Source: SPGG2 sp964194625 (lineage in GTDB: Bacteria; Pseudomonadota; Gammaproteobacteria; Acidiferrobacterales; SPGG2). From it: 64,000 nt of DNA. Under the pieces are notes generated by a model. That model worked only from the letters and a program-made list of their open reading frames with translations, was not told the origin of the DNA and searched no databases. Position numbers and translations under genes: made by a program. Below are positions 51,193-59,934 of this stretch, piece after piece (within the stretch, counting starts at the first letter, position 1; each line of letters begins with the position of its first letter). The DNA is taken from NCBI GenBank assembly GCA_964194625.1, contig CAXMNC010000230.1:1-64000 (forward strand), given 5' to 3'.

Positions 51193-51990
51193 TCAAGATG
51201 CCGCTGGTATTGCTTGGTAATAACCGTTCACCGCCACCAGTTGGATCGGCGTCTCGAACAGCTCACTAAGGTTCTCGTCCGTCAGTATCTGTTGTTTATC
51301 CCCTTGAGCAATAATTTGTCCACGCTTAATCAGTACTACTTGCGTGACTTCGGGTGGGATGTCATGTAAGTGGTGGGTAATGAGAATCACGGTATTGCCG
51401 GTCTGCATAAGTTTTCGCACGATATTGAGGTATGTGAAGGTACCCTTGAGATCGAGACTGGTTGTTGGTTCATCAAGTACCAGTGTATGGGGCTTGTTGA
51501 CGAGCGCGCGAGCTAGTAGCAGTCGCCGCTGTTCGCCGGTCGACATTGCGGCAAATAGTTTGTCCTGAAGACTTTCAATCTCTAGCTGGTTCATAATCTG
51601 TTGCGCTTGTTGGATCTGTTCGGGGCTGAAGTTTTGGTATCGGTATGTGCCAACGCTGGAATAATAGCCAGACAGCGCAACGTCGATTCCACGCACATGG
51701 CCCGCATATTGATGCTGCAGGTCGTAACTAACTATTCCAAGATGTGAGCGCAAGTCCCATACGTTCCACCTTTCGCGGCCAAGGATACGGACATACGAGC
51801 TATCACTGTAAGTTGGATAGAGCTCTTGTGACAACAACTTTAGTAAAGTTGTTTTGCCTGCCCCATTGGGACCGATAATGGCAGTGTTGTTTCCTTTAAT
51901 GATTTCCAGCGATAGGTTTTCGAACACCTTCGCGCTGCCACGGTAGACGGTGGCGTTTCTTATTTCTATGATCTTTTCTGTCACAATCAC
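51193..51990 (-). CDS. Stand-alone ABC transporter ATP-binding protein
   Basis: A 265-residue ATPase of the ModF/YlmA-like group: Walker A IIGPNGAGKTTLLK, Q-loop region GIVSYDLQHQY, signature MSTGEQRRLLLARAL, Walker B HTLVLDEPTTSLDL and H-loop ITHHLHDIPPE. No permease gene is adjacent. The signature is STGEQ in place of LSGGQ, as in the ModF-like subgroup. Its partner could be encoded elsewhere, or it may act without a transporter. Confidence 0.87.
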   Translation of the reverse strand: MIVTEKIIEIRNATVYRGSAKVFENLSLEIIKGNNTAIIGPNGAGKTTLLKLLSQELYPTYSDSSYVRILGRERWNVWDLRSHLGIVSYDLQHQYAGHVRGIDVALSGYYSSVGTYRYQNFSPEQIQQAQQIMNQLEIESLQDKLFAAMSTGEQRRLLLARALVNKPHTLVLDEPTTSLDLKGTFTYLNIVRKLMQTGNTVILITHHLHDIPPEVTQVVLIKRGQIIAQGDKQQILTDENLSELFETPIQLVAVNGYYQAIPAAS

Positions 51991-52147
51991 AGGTGTTTCA
52001 TTGCCAAAATAAAACTGAAATGGTCAGATACTATTTTCATCGCGGCGGGTCAAGCGGTAGTAGAAAACGGCGTAGGGGGGCCTAAATACGTGCGAGACTG
52101 CCGCCTAATGGATTAAACTTGAGATTCTCCGGGAGAGGATGCAAAAC

Positions 52148-52588
52148 ATGGAATATCTACACACAATGGTGAGAGTTAACGATATTGATAAGTCGCTAGA
52201 CTTTTACTGCGACAAATTAGGGCTAGTCGAAATTAGCCGACACGACAGCGAGCAAGGTAGATTCACATTGATCTTCCTGGCCGCGCCTGGTGATGTCGAG
52301 CAAGCCAAAGCGAAGCGCGCACCCCTGGTGGAGTTGACGTACAATTGGGACCCTGAGGAATATACAGGGGGTCGCAATTTCGGACATCTTGCCTACCGGG
52401 TTGACGACATCTACGAAACCTGTCAGCGGTTAATGGACGGCGGGGTTACGATCAATAGACCGCCACGTGATGGACACATGGCGTTTGTGAGATCGCCGGA
52501 TAACATATCGATTGAACTCCTGCAGCAGGGTGATGCACTAGAGCCCAAAGAGCCCTGGGCTTCCATGCCCAATACTAGGGAGTGGTGA
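52148..52588 (+). CDS. gloA: Lactoylglutathione lyase (glyoxalase I)
   Basis: A 146-residue VOC-fold enzyme. MEYLHTMVRVNDIDKSLDFY with His5 as metal ligand, VELTYNWDPEEYTGG with Glu, NFGHLAYRVDDIYETC with the second His, and FVRSPDNISIELLQ with Glu. It converts the methylglyoxal-glutathione hemithioacetal to lactoylglutathione; the GloB-like hydrolase at 56279 could do the next step. The ATG at 52148 has GAGAGG nine bases upstream; 52139 is an alternative. Confidence 0.92.
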   Translation: MEYLHTMVRVNDIDKSLDFYCDKLGLVEISRHDSEQGRFTLIFLAAPGDVEQAKAKRAPLVELTYNWDPEEYTGGRNFGHLAYRVDDIYETCQRLMDGGVTINRPPRDGHMAFVRSPDNISIELLQQGDALEPKEPWASMPNTREW

Positions 52589-52612
52589 TTTGCAACCGCG
52601 AAAGACGAACCT

Positions 52613-53428
52613 ATGAACAAGAACACTCGTGATTCAGTTAAGGCCTACCAAAACAGTGATTTTCTAAACAGCAGCGATGCGAGGGAGCTACGAATCCTTG
52701 CCGAGTACCGGGAGCCAGAAAGTCGTTTCGCACGCTATCAAGTGGATGACACCATTGTATTCTTTGGTTCGGCACGCCTTGTCTCGCGCGAGCAGGCGGA
52801 AGAGGAACTGAAGAATGCCAAGAATGGAGACGGCGATATTGAGCAGGCTAAGGTGCGGCTTGAAATGTCAACGTACTATGAAGCCGCCCGCGAGATGGCT
52901 CATCGGTTGACAGAGTGGTCCAAACAGCTGGTTGACGATGATCGTCGTTTCGTTGTGTGTACGGGAGGCGGCCCAGGCATTATGGAGGCAGCGAACCGCG
53001 GAGCATCTGAAGCTAAGGGGCTCAACGTTGGCCTTACCATCTCACTCCCAACCGAGGAGACTGGCAACTCGTATATTACGCGCGAACTCTGTTTTAACTT
53101 CCATTATTTTTTCATGCGTAAATTCTGGTTTGCCTATCTAGCTAAGGCGGTCATCGTTTTCCCGGGCGGTTTCGGTACACTCGACGAGTTATTCGAACTC
53201 TTGACGTTGTTACAGACGAAAAAAATTCGCAAACACCTTCCCATCGTACTGTTTGGCACGAAATATTGGGACGAAGTAATCAATTTCGATGCACTGATTC
53301 GCCATGGCAATATCAGCGCGGATGACATTAACTTGCTCCACCGCACGGATTCAGTCGATGAGGCATGCGAGTTTGTGATCAGTGAACTTAGGCAGTATGC
53401 TTTGGAAGAACGAGGTGCCATCCTCTAA
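52613..53428 (+). CDS. LOG-family protein
   Basis: A 271-residue Rossmann-like protein of the LOG (lysine decarboxylase-like) family. VCTGGGPGIMEAANRGASEA and FPGGFGTLDELFELLTLLQT are the two signature motifs, with the Arg/Glu pair that hydrolyses nucleoside-5'-monophosphates in cytokinin-activating LOG proteins; the bacterial enzymes cleave AMP-type nucleotides (PpnN-like activity is also known). The N-terminal 60 residues are longer than in plant LOGs. It starts 24 bases after gloA on the same strand. Confidence 0.88.
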   Translation: MNKNTRDSVKAYQNSDFLNSSDARELRILAEYREPESRFARYQVDDTIVFFGSARLVSREQAEEELKNAKNGDGDIEQAKVRLEMSTYYEAAREMAHRLTEWSKQLVDDDRRFVVCTGGGPGIMEAANRGASEAKGLNVGLTISLPTEETGNSYITRELCFNFHYFFMRKFWFAYLAKAVIVFPGGFGTLDELFELLTLLQTKKIRKHLPIVLFGTKYWDEVINFDALIRHGNISADDINLLHRTDSVDEACEFVISELRQYALEERGAIL

Positions 53429-53575
53429 TACGTACTAGTTTTGTGTCGAAGCTCCATCTGTCGTCGCTATCCTCCGTTCTGTCAGAACCACTTCCCATGC
53501 ACGTTGTCTAATTTCTCGAGCAATGCAAGAATCGACTTCGGCACAGATCGGTGTTTCTCAAAGGAGGATGAGCCA

Positions 53576-53824
53576 ATGAAAGCTCTACTTGCAACGCTAG
53601 CCCTAGCCGGGGCGTTACTGATAGTGCCGGCTTATGCTTTTTAGTGCCCGGCTGATATGGCGACGATTGACGCAGCATTACAGGCAGGAATCAATCTGAG
53701 CACAGCGCAGTTAGCAGAAGTGAAAAGGCTGCGCGAGGAAGGCGAGCGGTTACACAAAACCGGGAACCATGGTGAGTCAGTAAAGGTTTTGGGTGAGGCA
53801 AGGGGCATCTTTGGTATCAACTAA
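53576..53824 (+). pseudogene. Small secreted protein gene with an in-frame TAG after the signal peptide
   Basis: AAAGGAGG then ATG at 53576 starts a clean signal peptide (MKALLATLALAGALLIVPAY, then AF). A TAG at 53642-53644 follows, yet the same frame goes on for 59 codons: CPADMATIDAALQAGINLST, AQLAEVKRLREEGERLHKTG and so on to TAA at 53822. The remainder matches a small periplasmic family of about 80 residues with CPxDMxxIDAAL and EVKxLRxEGExLHKxGxHxE. Only one codon separates it from an intact gene. It is therefore a recent pseudogene, or is read through. Confidence 0.7.
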
Positions 53825-54047
53825 GAGTATCTCTAGATTTTTTTGTTTGAGGCCCGGTTCTACCGAGCCTTGTCGTGTGTGCGTACCAAAAATCTTGGCT
53901 ATGGGCCTATGTCGCGCTTAGTTCAAACGCCGTAGAAGCATTGTTTGAATGAGACATCGAACCTAGCGACATACATTCAGCCTATGCTTACGAATAGCTG
54001 TCTACGCTGGTCGACGTGCGCCGCTTACGAGCTTTCAGCTCCTATCT

Positions 54048-54884
54048 TTAAGATTGTACGGTCGGGACCCAGGCGGTGGTGCGCCCAGAAATAATGGTGT
54101 GTGCAATCCTCTCACCGCGGGCGGTAGCGGCGTCTTCGCACTTGCCCCACCGTTCGTGAAACAACCAGTGGCGTGGGTAGCAGGTACTATCCGCATTAGC
54201 TCTGACCGCAATTCTGATCACCGATTTCAGTGCCCGGTGAAGCCGCCTGACTTCTTCATGGCTCAACGAATGGGCGCGCCGGCGTGGATCAATACCTGCC
54301 TGGTATAGCACTTCATCCGCAATCCAGTTGCCAACCCCGGCGGAGAAACTCTGATCTAAAAGCAGGGACTTAATGATCGCACTACGCCGCTGGAGCATTT
54401 TTTCGAAACTGCGCGTGGTGGGCGGATTGAGCAACGGGTCGAAGCCGAGTTTGTTTAAAGGCGACTCATTTAATGGGTCTTTCCGTAGAAGGATACGGCC
54501 CAATCGGCGGGCGTTAGTCATGACAAGTTCGCCACCATCGTCAAAAAAAAGATGAATCTTTGTGAATCGTGGTGGCCATGTCAGATTAGCTGTCTTTGGT
54601 CCCGACTTGAGCTGTAAGGGGAGTGCGGCCGGTGTGTGAAATGCGCTGGTCATACCAAAATGAAACAAGGGGTGGGGTGGGCGGGCGAGCTCGAACCACA
54701 AGAATTTACCGTGACGTCGTACTGCCAACACCTCGTTGGATTTTAGCGCGCGCTGAAATTTGACGGGGGCGATGTTCTGAAAGACAATCGTATCTCGAGC
54801 GCAGCGTACCTGGATTATGGTTCGCCCTTGCGCTACCGATGCTGCCAATCTTCGACCGCGTTCTACTTCCGGTAGTTCCGGCAT
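54048..54884 (-). CDS. Fpg/Nei-family DNA glycosylase, zincless type
   Basis: A 278-residue base-excision repair enzyme. Pro1-Glu2 (PELPEVE) provide the catalytic nucleophile and acid, a lysine lies in the expected beta-hairpin (RRHGKFLWFEL), the H2TH region is SAGVGNWIADEVLYQAGIDP, and the C-terminus reads IAHTIISGRTTAWVPTVQ. The usual four-cysteine zinc finger is missing; the RTTAWVP sequence is that of zincless-finger relatives. It removes oxidised purines or related lesions. It is next to gcvA (15 bases) on the same strand. A second, broken Fpg gene lies at 60351. Confidence 0.85.
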   Translation of the reverse strand: MPELPEVERGRRLAASVAQGRTIIQVRCARDTIVFQNIAPVKFQRALKSNEVLAVRRHGKFLWFELARPPHPLFHFGMTSAFHTPAALPLQLKSGPKTANLTWPPRFTKIHLFFDDGGELVMTNARRLGRILLRKDPLNESPLNKLGFDPLLNPPTTRSFEKMLQRRSAIIKSLLLDQSFSAGVGNWIADEVLYQAGIDPRRRAHSLSHEEVRRLHRALKSVIRIAVRANADSTCYPRHWLFHERWGKCEDAATARGERIAHTIISGRTTAWVPTVQS

Positions 54885-54899
54885 ATATTGACGTTATAC

Positions 54900-55811
54900 C
54901 TAATTTGCCTCCGCACTTGCCAGCCGGCTACGTTCGCTTTCCTGCAACAACCACTCTCGGAACGCAACGACCTTCGGCCGGCCGGCGATAGACTCTGGGC
55001 AAACCAGGTAGTACGCAAATTCCACCGGCAGGCTGAGTTCAAACGGGCGCACGAGGTGACCGCTGCCCAGATCGTCTGCCACTAGGGCGCCACGTGCTAG
55101 GGCCACACCATGACCGGCCACGGCCGCTTGGATGAGCATGCTTGAATCGGTAAATACGGGTCCGCGCGTTGGATCCACTGCTTCCACGTTTGCTGCCAGT
55201 AACCACGTGCGCCAATCACCATGGTCATCATCATGCAACAGGATATGTGCCTTAAGATCCTTCGGCTTCTTTAGCGGTGTCGGTCCTCGCAAGAGTGCCA
55301 GACTACAGACGGGGAAGATGTCTTCAGTCATGAGCCGGTCAACCCGAAGACCCGGGTATCGACCTCGACCATAACGGATACCGACATCGACATCTTCTCT
55401 CGCGAAATTGACAAGGTCAGCCGACGGGGCGATGCGAACGTCAATCTCAGGGTGGGCGGCGATGAAACGACCGAGCCGCGGCACTAGCCACCGAGCTGCG
55501 AACGAAGGCAATACTGAGATCGTAAGTTTACCGCGGGCATCATGATCACTAAGCCGGTTAGTGGCTTCGTATAGCTGATCAAAGATTCGTCGCACTGGTG
55601 GTAGGTAGCTTTGCCCCTCGTCGGTCAATACCAGGGCGCGGTTGAGACGCCGAAATAGCTTGAGCCCTAGATACGTCTCCAGCGATTTAACTTGGTGACT
55701 GATGGCGGCCTGGGTGACGTGCAGCTCTTCCGCCGCCTCGGTGAAACTCAGGTGGCGGGCCGCGGCCTCGAACGCGCGTACGGCATTGAGGGGTGGAAGT
55801 CGACGAGCCAT
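54900..55811 (-). CDS. gcvA: GcvA-type LysR transcriptional regulator
   Basis: A 303-residue LysR regulator of the GcvA/AmpR-like group: RLPPLNAVRAFEAAARHLSF, TEAAEELHVTQAAISHQVKS (helix-turn-helix, residues about 22-44), LTDEGQSYLPPVRRIFDQLY, then the ligand-binding domain including SVLPSFAARWLVPRLGRF. It may respond to amino acids or other small molecules; target unknown. It is divergent from a DUF1127 gene with 154 bases between, an arrangement seen often, so the DUF1127 gene is a candidate target. Confidence 0.88.
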   Translation of the reverse strand: MARRLPPLNAVRAFEAAARHLSFTEAAEELHVTQAAISHQVKSLETYLGLKLFRRLNRALVLTDEGQSYLPPVRRIFDQLYEATNRLSDHDARGKLTISVLPSFAARWLVPRLGRFIAAHPEIDVRIAPSADLVNFAREDVDVGIRYGRGRYPGLRVDRLMTEDIFPVCSLALLRGPTPLKKPKDLKAHILLHDDDHGDWRTWLLAANVEAVDPTRGPVFTDSSMLIQAAVAGHGVALARGALVADDLGSGHLVRPFELSLPVEFAYYLVCPESIAGRPKVVAFREWLLQESERSRLASAEAN

Positions 55812-55965
55812 CGATCAGATTCGGATAAGAATTACTAATCTAAAAGTGCAAAAATTATCGTTTGTGCGGCTCCGATTTTATCGCTATTTTTAGGCTGTCT
55901 ACGGCCAATTATGGTCGAGTTTTTCAAGAATGCACACACGACTCATTCGCATAAGGAGAATACAG

Positions 55966-56202
55966 ATGAATACGACAACCTGCAAGCCTGACGAGGTGGT
56001 ATCGGCTGAGCTCGTCCTCGTCGGACTCGGTGGCGTGGCACGTAACTGGATCCAGAATGGCGTAGCGATCGCCTTTGGGTGGTGGGATCGAGCCCGTCAG
56101 CGCCACCACCTACTGCAACTGGATGATCGCCTGCTCAAGGATGTTGGACTGACGCGGGCCGGTGTCGAGCGAGAGGTAGCCAAACCGTTTTGGAAGTGCT
56201 GA
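55966..56202 (+). CDS. DUF1127 domain protein
   Basis: A 78-residue protein. The C-terminal half carries DUF1127 (WDRARQRHHLLQLDDRLLKD and VGLTRAGVEREVAKPFWK). The longer N-terminus (residues 1-35, MNTTTCKPDEVVSAEL) is not part of the domain. DUF1127 proteins of this kind include small RNA-binding or phosphate/carbon-metabolism regulators in alphaproteobacteria. AAGGAG eight bases before ATG 55966. A perfect hairpin follows. Confidence 0.85.
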   Translation: MNTTTCKPDEVVSAELVLVGLGGVARNWIQNGVAIAFGWWDRARQRHHLLQLDDRLLKDVGLTRAGVEREVAKPFWKC

Positions 56203-56242
56203 CGTTAGCAGTCGCGCCGCTAATGGCGCATCCGTCGAAAAG

Positions 56243-56266
56243 CCGAGTCGGCTGGGGCCGACTCGG
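56243..56266. terminator. Perfect hairpin between DUF1127 and GloB-like genes
   Basis: CCGAGTCGGC (56243-56252) and GCCGACTCGG (56257-56266) pair over all ten bases with a TGGG loop. It lies between convergent genes, 40 bases after one stop and 12 before the other, and is a likely bidirectional terminator although no T-run follows. Confidence 0.6.
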
Positions 56267-56278
56267 CCGATAGCATAG

Positions 56279-57070
56279 CTACCAGCTGTTTCGTAGCTGG
56301 CGTAGCTTTAGGAATACGGTCTTAGCGTCCAACTCATCCGGGAGATCCGGAAACTTTTCCCGAAGCGCGGCAATGACACTGGGGCGGTGAAGGCGAAAGA
56401 ATGTGTTGATCTCCTTTTCCAATCCCAATGAGGTAACCAACGCTTGGTTTGGATCTTGATCACGCGCTTCCTCGAGCAGGGTTGCCGCCTTTTTGTTGTC
56501 AGGTTCGCGGTCTAGCGTGAACGCGAGATTGTTGCTGAGATAGTCATGACCCGGATAGACAAGTGTGTCGTCTGGTAGATGGGCGAGTTGCTCGGTGAAG
56601 GTATCGTACAATTGATGCGGATGACCGCCATTGTGGCAATTGCCGGCACCGGCGTTGAAAAGTGTGTCACCACAAAACAGGGCCGGTGTATCAGTATGTG
56701 AGAGCAGACAGATATGACTCATCGTGTGTCCAGGTGTGTCTAGTGATTCCAGCTCCACCGTTTTCCCAACCTTTATTACGTCACCCGCACCGAGGCCACG
56801 GTCGATACCAGGGATGCTATTTTTGGCGCCCTTATGGGCAAGCAACTTCGCGCTGGTAGCGGCAATCATGGCGCGATTTCCACCAGTGTGGTCGCCGTGC
56901 TCATGGGTGTTCAGAATCTGTGTGATCTCCCAGCCTTTACGCTTGGCAGCGGCCAGACACTTTGTGTAATCGAGCGGATCGACAGCAAGCGCCTCACCCG
57001 TCTCTGGACAGGCGATCAGATAGTTGAAGTTGCGATAAGCATTACCGGTCCAGATTTGTTCGACGATCAA
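56279..57070 (-). CDS. Metallo-beta-lactamase-fold hydrolase (GloB-like)
   Basis: A 263-residue MBL protein: ILNTHEHGDHTGGNRAMIA supplies HxHxDH, LDTPGHTMSHICLL the next His, LFCGDTLFNAGAGNCHNGGH the bridging Asp, and LVYPGHDYLSNNLAFT the final His. The C-terminal helical part (KEINTFFRLHRPSVIAALRE) matches glyoxalase II, which hydrolyses lactoylglutathione. The GCG segment of classical GloB is AGAGNCHNG here, a known variant in some proteobacteria; still, a persulfide-dioxygenase-like role is not excluded. AGA or ATG start at 57070. Confidence 0.82.
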   Translation of the reverse strand: MIVEQIWTGNAYRNFNYLIACPETGEALAVDPLDYTKCLAAAKRKGWEITQILNTHEHGDHTGGNRAMIAATSAKLLAHKGAKNSIPGIDRGLGAGDVIKVGKTVELESLDTPGHTMSHICLLSHTDTPALFCGDTLFNAGAGNCHNGGHPHQLYDTFTEQLAHLPDDTLVYPGHDYLSNNLAFTLDREPDNKKAATLLEEARDQDPNQALVTSLGLEKEINTFFRLHRPSVIAALREKFPDLPDELDAKTVFLKLRQLRNSW

Positions 57071-57147
57071 GGTGGTCTCCGCGGTCGTGGGGTGGTGGCC
57101 GAATTCTATCGTGATACGGTGCAGTCGTCACTGCCACTTGCTAGTGG

Positions 57148-58539
57148 CTATGAAATCTCAGCTAAGACTTCCCGTACCGACGCGATGGCCCGATCGACAT
57201 CGCGATCGGTCGTGCGCCAGTTGCACACCGACACCCGCATGACCCGTTTGTTCTGCCAAGTGGTACCGCCGAACCAAGCGATACCCTTGGCCTGAATTCC
57301 TTCGATTATGCGGTCAGTGTGCCGATCATGATCTGCGTCCAGGGACAGAAAACGCACCAGTCCCTGATTGATCTTTGGTGTAACCACCAGTTCGGCTCCC
57401 GGCAACGTGCTGATTTCGGTTACCAATCGATGGGCGTGGTCGCAGCACTGTTCTACCAACTGCGCGATACCAGTGCGTCCTAAAGACTTGATCGCGGCGT
57501 AGGCAGGGAACCCGCGGCCGCGGCGCGACCATTCAGGGGTCCAATCGACCTGATCGCGCGCATCTCCAACGCTAATGCGATAGCTGGCACTTTGCGACAT
57601 CGCCGCACGATGTGCAGCTGGGTGGGCGACAAACGCGAATCCAGAATCAAATGGGACGTTTAGCCACTTGTGTCCGTCGGTGACCCACGAATCTGCCTGC
57701 TCTGCGCCAGACAGCAGATGGCGCAATCGATCGCTGCTAGCTACCCACAGACCGAAAGCCCCATCGATGTGAACCCAGGCGCCATGGGAATGAGCAATAT
57801 CGCAGGCCTCTGGAAATGGGTCGAAACCCCCGGTGTGTATATCACCCGCTTGTAAGCAAACGATGGTTGGGGTATCAGCCGCATTCTGGAGCGTGGCCGC
57901 GAGGTCTGTCATCCGCATCTGCCCGTCCGCTTCACAGCCAACGAGCTCGATTGCCGCCTCGCCAATCCCCAAGAACTTGACGGCCCGAATGAGTGATTCG
58001 TGCCGACGTTCGCTGGTGAGCACGCGTAGTGGGGTTGATCCAGCTAGGCCATTGGTTTCAACATCCCAACCGCGATCCGCCAGTAGCTTATGGCGGGCCG
58101 CTGCTAGCGCCGTCGCGTGCGCCATTTGACAGCCGGTGACGAGCGCAAATGATGCTGAGGCTGGGATCCCGAGTAATTGCTTAAGCCATTGCCCGCATAC
58201 TTCTTCAACCACTGCTTCTGCCGGTCCGCATGCATAGATGGCTGCATTTTGATCCCAGATCGTCGTCAGCCAGTCGGCGGCAAGGGCGGCCGGGAGCGAG
58301 CCGCCAATAACCCAGCCAAAGAAACGCCCACTCGTAGAGCCGAGCAATCCCGTCTCGACATCGTTGACGAGGGCATCAATGATTTGGTCTGCTGGGATGC
58401 CTGTTTCTGGGAGTGGTTTAACGAACGCAGCTCGTAATTCGGCAAGACTAGCGGTCGGGGCGATAGGGCGGTCATCTAGGCTAGCAAGGTAATCAAGGGC
58501 GTGATCCGTGGTTCGTCTAAGAAGCGGGGCGATGGGCAT
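57148..58539 (-). CDS. PLP-dependent decarboxylase/aminotransferase family protein (group II)
   Basis: A 463-residue fold-type I PLP enzyme of the aromatic-L-amino-acid/glutamate decarboxylase type. FALVTGCQMAHATALAAARH is the phosphate-binding region, HIDGAFGLWVASSDRLRHL carries the PLP-ring Asp, and VTDGHKWLNVPFDSGFAFVA the Schiff-base lysine. WxPEWSRRGRGFPAYAAIKS follows. The substrate is unknown. It is upstream of the GloB-like gene by 77 bases on the same strand. Confidence 0.87.
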   Translation of the reverse strand: MPIAPLLRRTTDHALDYLASLDDRPIAPTASLAELRAAFVKPLPETGIPADQIIDALVNDVETGLLGSTSGRFFGWVIGGSLPAALAADWLTTIWDQNAAIYACGPAEAVVEEVCGQWLKQLLGIPASASFALVTGCQMAHATALAAARHKLLADRGWDVETNGLAGSTPLRVLTSERRHESLIRAVKFLGIGEAAIELVGCEADGQMRMTDLAATLQNAADTPTIVCLQAGDIHTGGFDPFPEACDIAHSHGAWVHIDGAFGLWVASSDRLRHLLSGAEQADSWVTDGHKWLNVPFDSGFAFVAHPAAHRAAMSQSASYRISVGDARDQVDWTPEWSRRGRGFPAYAAIKSLGRTGIAQLVEQCCDHAHRLVTEISTLPGAELVVTPKINQGLVRFLSLDADHDRHTDRIIEGIQAKGIAWFGGTTWQNKRVMRVSVCNWRTTDRDVDRAIASVREVLAEIS

Positions 58540-58652
58540 GAAGTATTTCCTCGGTTAAGTCGCCGTTTCTGGATTCATACACCAGTTAACGTAGGATCAA
58601 ACCGAAGGTCAACCCGATTGTTGCTAACGATTCGAAAGAGGCGTGAGGGTAG

Positions 58653-59228
58653 TTAGTTGGCCAAACCCAACTCTTGCTTGAGGTGGCGCACACAGGTATT
58701 GAACGCGCTCTGCCCGGCTACCCGGGCGATTTGAAGCGCACCCTGTAAGGTGGCAGCAATCAGAATTGCCTGTTCCTCGGCCGATCCCTCGAAATGGAGC
58801 AGTTCCTGTTCACGACCTTCCTCTAGGGCGATGGCGAGCCACGCGCGCATCTGCTGGTCGAGCGCGACGACTTCAAACTGCATCTCCTCCGGCAGCGTGT
58901 TGAACTCGACCTCCAGCGCGCCCAAGGGGCAGACTTTGCCACCATCGCGCAGGTAGCGCCAGGGGAGTGTCAGATAGGCCTCAAACTTGAGCACTGGGGA
59001 TGCTTCACCGGCCTCGAGAAGCTCAGTATATTGCTGAAACCGGGCACGACAGCGCTCGATTAAGGCGACACCTAGATTGGTTTTGGTGGGAAAGTGATAG
59101 TGGATCGCCGCGTTTTTGACCCCGAGCGGCTGCGCAATATGATTGTAGCTAAAGGCGTTGAAGCCGCGGTCTTGCAGTAATGCTTCAGCCGCGTCGAGGA
59201 TCTGTGTTTTCGTATCGGCTTGTGCCAT
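58653..59228 (-). CDS. TetR/AcrR-family regulator
   Basis: A 191-residue regulator: AEALLQDRGFNAFSYNHIAQ and GVKNAAIHYHFPTKTNLGVA form the TetR helix-turn-helix (residues about 12-52), the rest is the ligand domain (CPLGALEVEFNTLPEEMQFE). The PLGALxxExxxLP segment and C-terminal CVRHLKQEL are seen in a TetR_C-like subgroup. A palindrome sits 22 bases upstream. It is the nearest regulator of the PLP enzyme but whether it acts on it is not shown. Confidence 0.88.
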   Translation of the reverse strand: MAQADTKTQILDAAEALLQDRGFNAFSYNHIAQPLGVKNAAIHYHFPTKTNLGVALIERCRARFQQYTELLEAGEASPVLKFEAYLTLPWRYLRDGGKVCPLGALEVEFNTLPEEMQFEVVALDQQMRAWLAIALEEGREQELLHFEGSAEEQAILIAATLQGALQIARVAGQSAFNTCVRHLKQELGLAN

Positions 59229-59249
59229 AGACCGCCACCCGAAAAAACC

Positions 59250-59261
59250 TACCTACAGGTA
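59250..59261. promoter_or_regulatory. TetR-type operator palindrome
   Basis: TACCTACAGGTA (59250-59261) is a near-perfect palindrome (TACCT-AC-AGGTA) inside AACCTACCTACAGGTAAGT, upstream of the TetR gene. The spacing suits autoregulation. Confidence 0.5.
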
Positions 59262-59376
59262 AGTAATGAGTAGTAACCAGTGACACGCTTGTCAAGCTTG
59301 TGTTAACTGGGCAAACGCTGAGGATGCTGTCAAACTGTTTGGATGTAGGTCATAGAGATGCGGTGAGCGTTTGGAA

Positions 59377-59517
59377 ATGTCAAAAACAAAGAACAATCGC
59401 GCTAAGAGGCCAAAGAAACCGAAGCCAGCAGGTCCTAGCACGCGCAATATGCAGTCAGCCGCGCAGACCCGCAAGGTTCTTGGCAAGCATTACGCCAATA
59501 AGTACAGAGTGAGCTAG
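59377..59517 (+). CDS. Small basic protein
   Basis: A 46-codon frame MSKTKNNRAKRPKKPKPAGP then STRNMQSAAQTRKVLGKHYA, ending TAG at 59515. It is strongly basic (K, R, N, P) like small ribosome-associated or nucleic-acid-binding peptides. There is no good RBS (GTGAGCG at a long spacing). It is weakly supported, mainly by length, composition and clean ends. Confidence 0.35.
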   Translation: MSKTKNNRAKRPKKPKPAGPSTRNMQSAAQTRKVLGKHYANKYRVS

Positions 59518-59574
59518 CTGAATTTGAAATAGCACCAGGAAGGTGCTGATGGTCGGTTGGAGCGTTTGCGGTCG

Positions 59575-59829
59575 TTAGTGTGTTGTAGTGGCCGCACCGC
59601 CGTAAATGAAGCTACCATCTAGAGCGAAAATCCCCACCACTGCATTTGATTGACCGATAAAACGGGTGTGTACGTAGATCGAGCCGTCGTCCTCGTACTG
59701 ATAGAAATAGGGCGGCTCGGCCTGCAGATCGTAGAAGCCGGTGAGCTCACGCATACCCTGCTGGTCGGTCAGCTGCAGTATGTATGTCTCTAGATCAGTC
59801 ATGTCTACGTATGTCTCTAGATCAGTCAT
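59575..59829 (-). CDS. Small acidic protein with a duplicated N-terminus
   Basis: An 84-residue soluble protein with MTDLETYVDMTDLETYILQL at the N-terminus. The DNA contains a 27-base tandem duplication (about 59783-59830) so that MTDLETY occurs twice. The rest (LTGFYDLQAEPPYFYQYEDD, GSIYVHTRFIGQSNAVVGIF) reads like a small globular protein of unknown family. Start at the first ATG (59829) or at the internal one (59802), which would be the pre-duplication start. Confidence 0.5.
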   Translation of the reverse strand: MTDLETYVDMTDLETYILQLTDQQGMRELTGFYDLQAEPPYFYQYEDDGSIYVHTRFIGQSNAVVGIFALDGSFIYGGAATTTH

Positions 59830-59934
59830 GCCTCTACCACTATAGCCTATGGCTTGGGATTGGCTAGATACTGGTAACACAGACCCACGCAAGATGTACG
59901 GATTTTCGCGGGAACCTGCGTGAACCCAGCACAA

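Noticed and set aside
25624..53824. Genome-wide reassignment of TAG to an amino acid
   Set aside because: TAG is used as the normal stop of many genes here (rhodanese, FAD oxidoreductase, MttB, HD-GYP, ppk1), so general recoding is not tenable; nonsense mutation or partial suppression remains.
53841..53875. Terminator hairpin after the small secreted protein gene (GGCCCGGT / ACCGAGCC)
   Set aside because: The stem has a mismatch and the T-run lies before rather than after it; support too weak.
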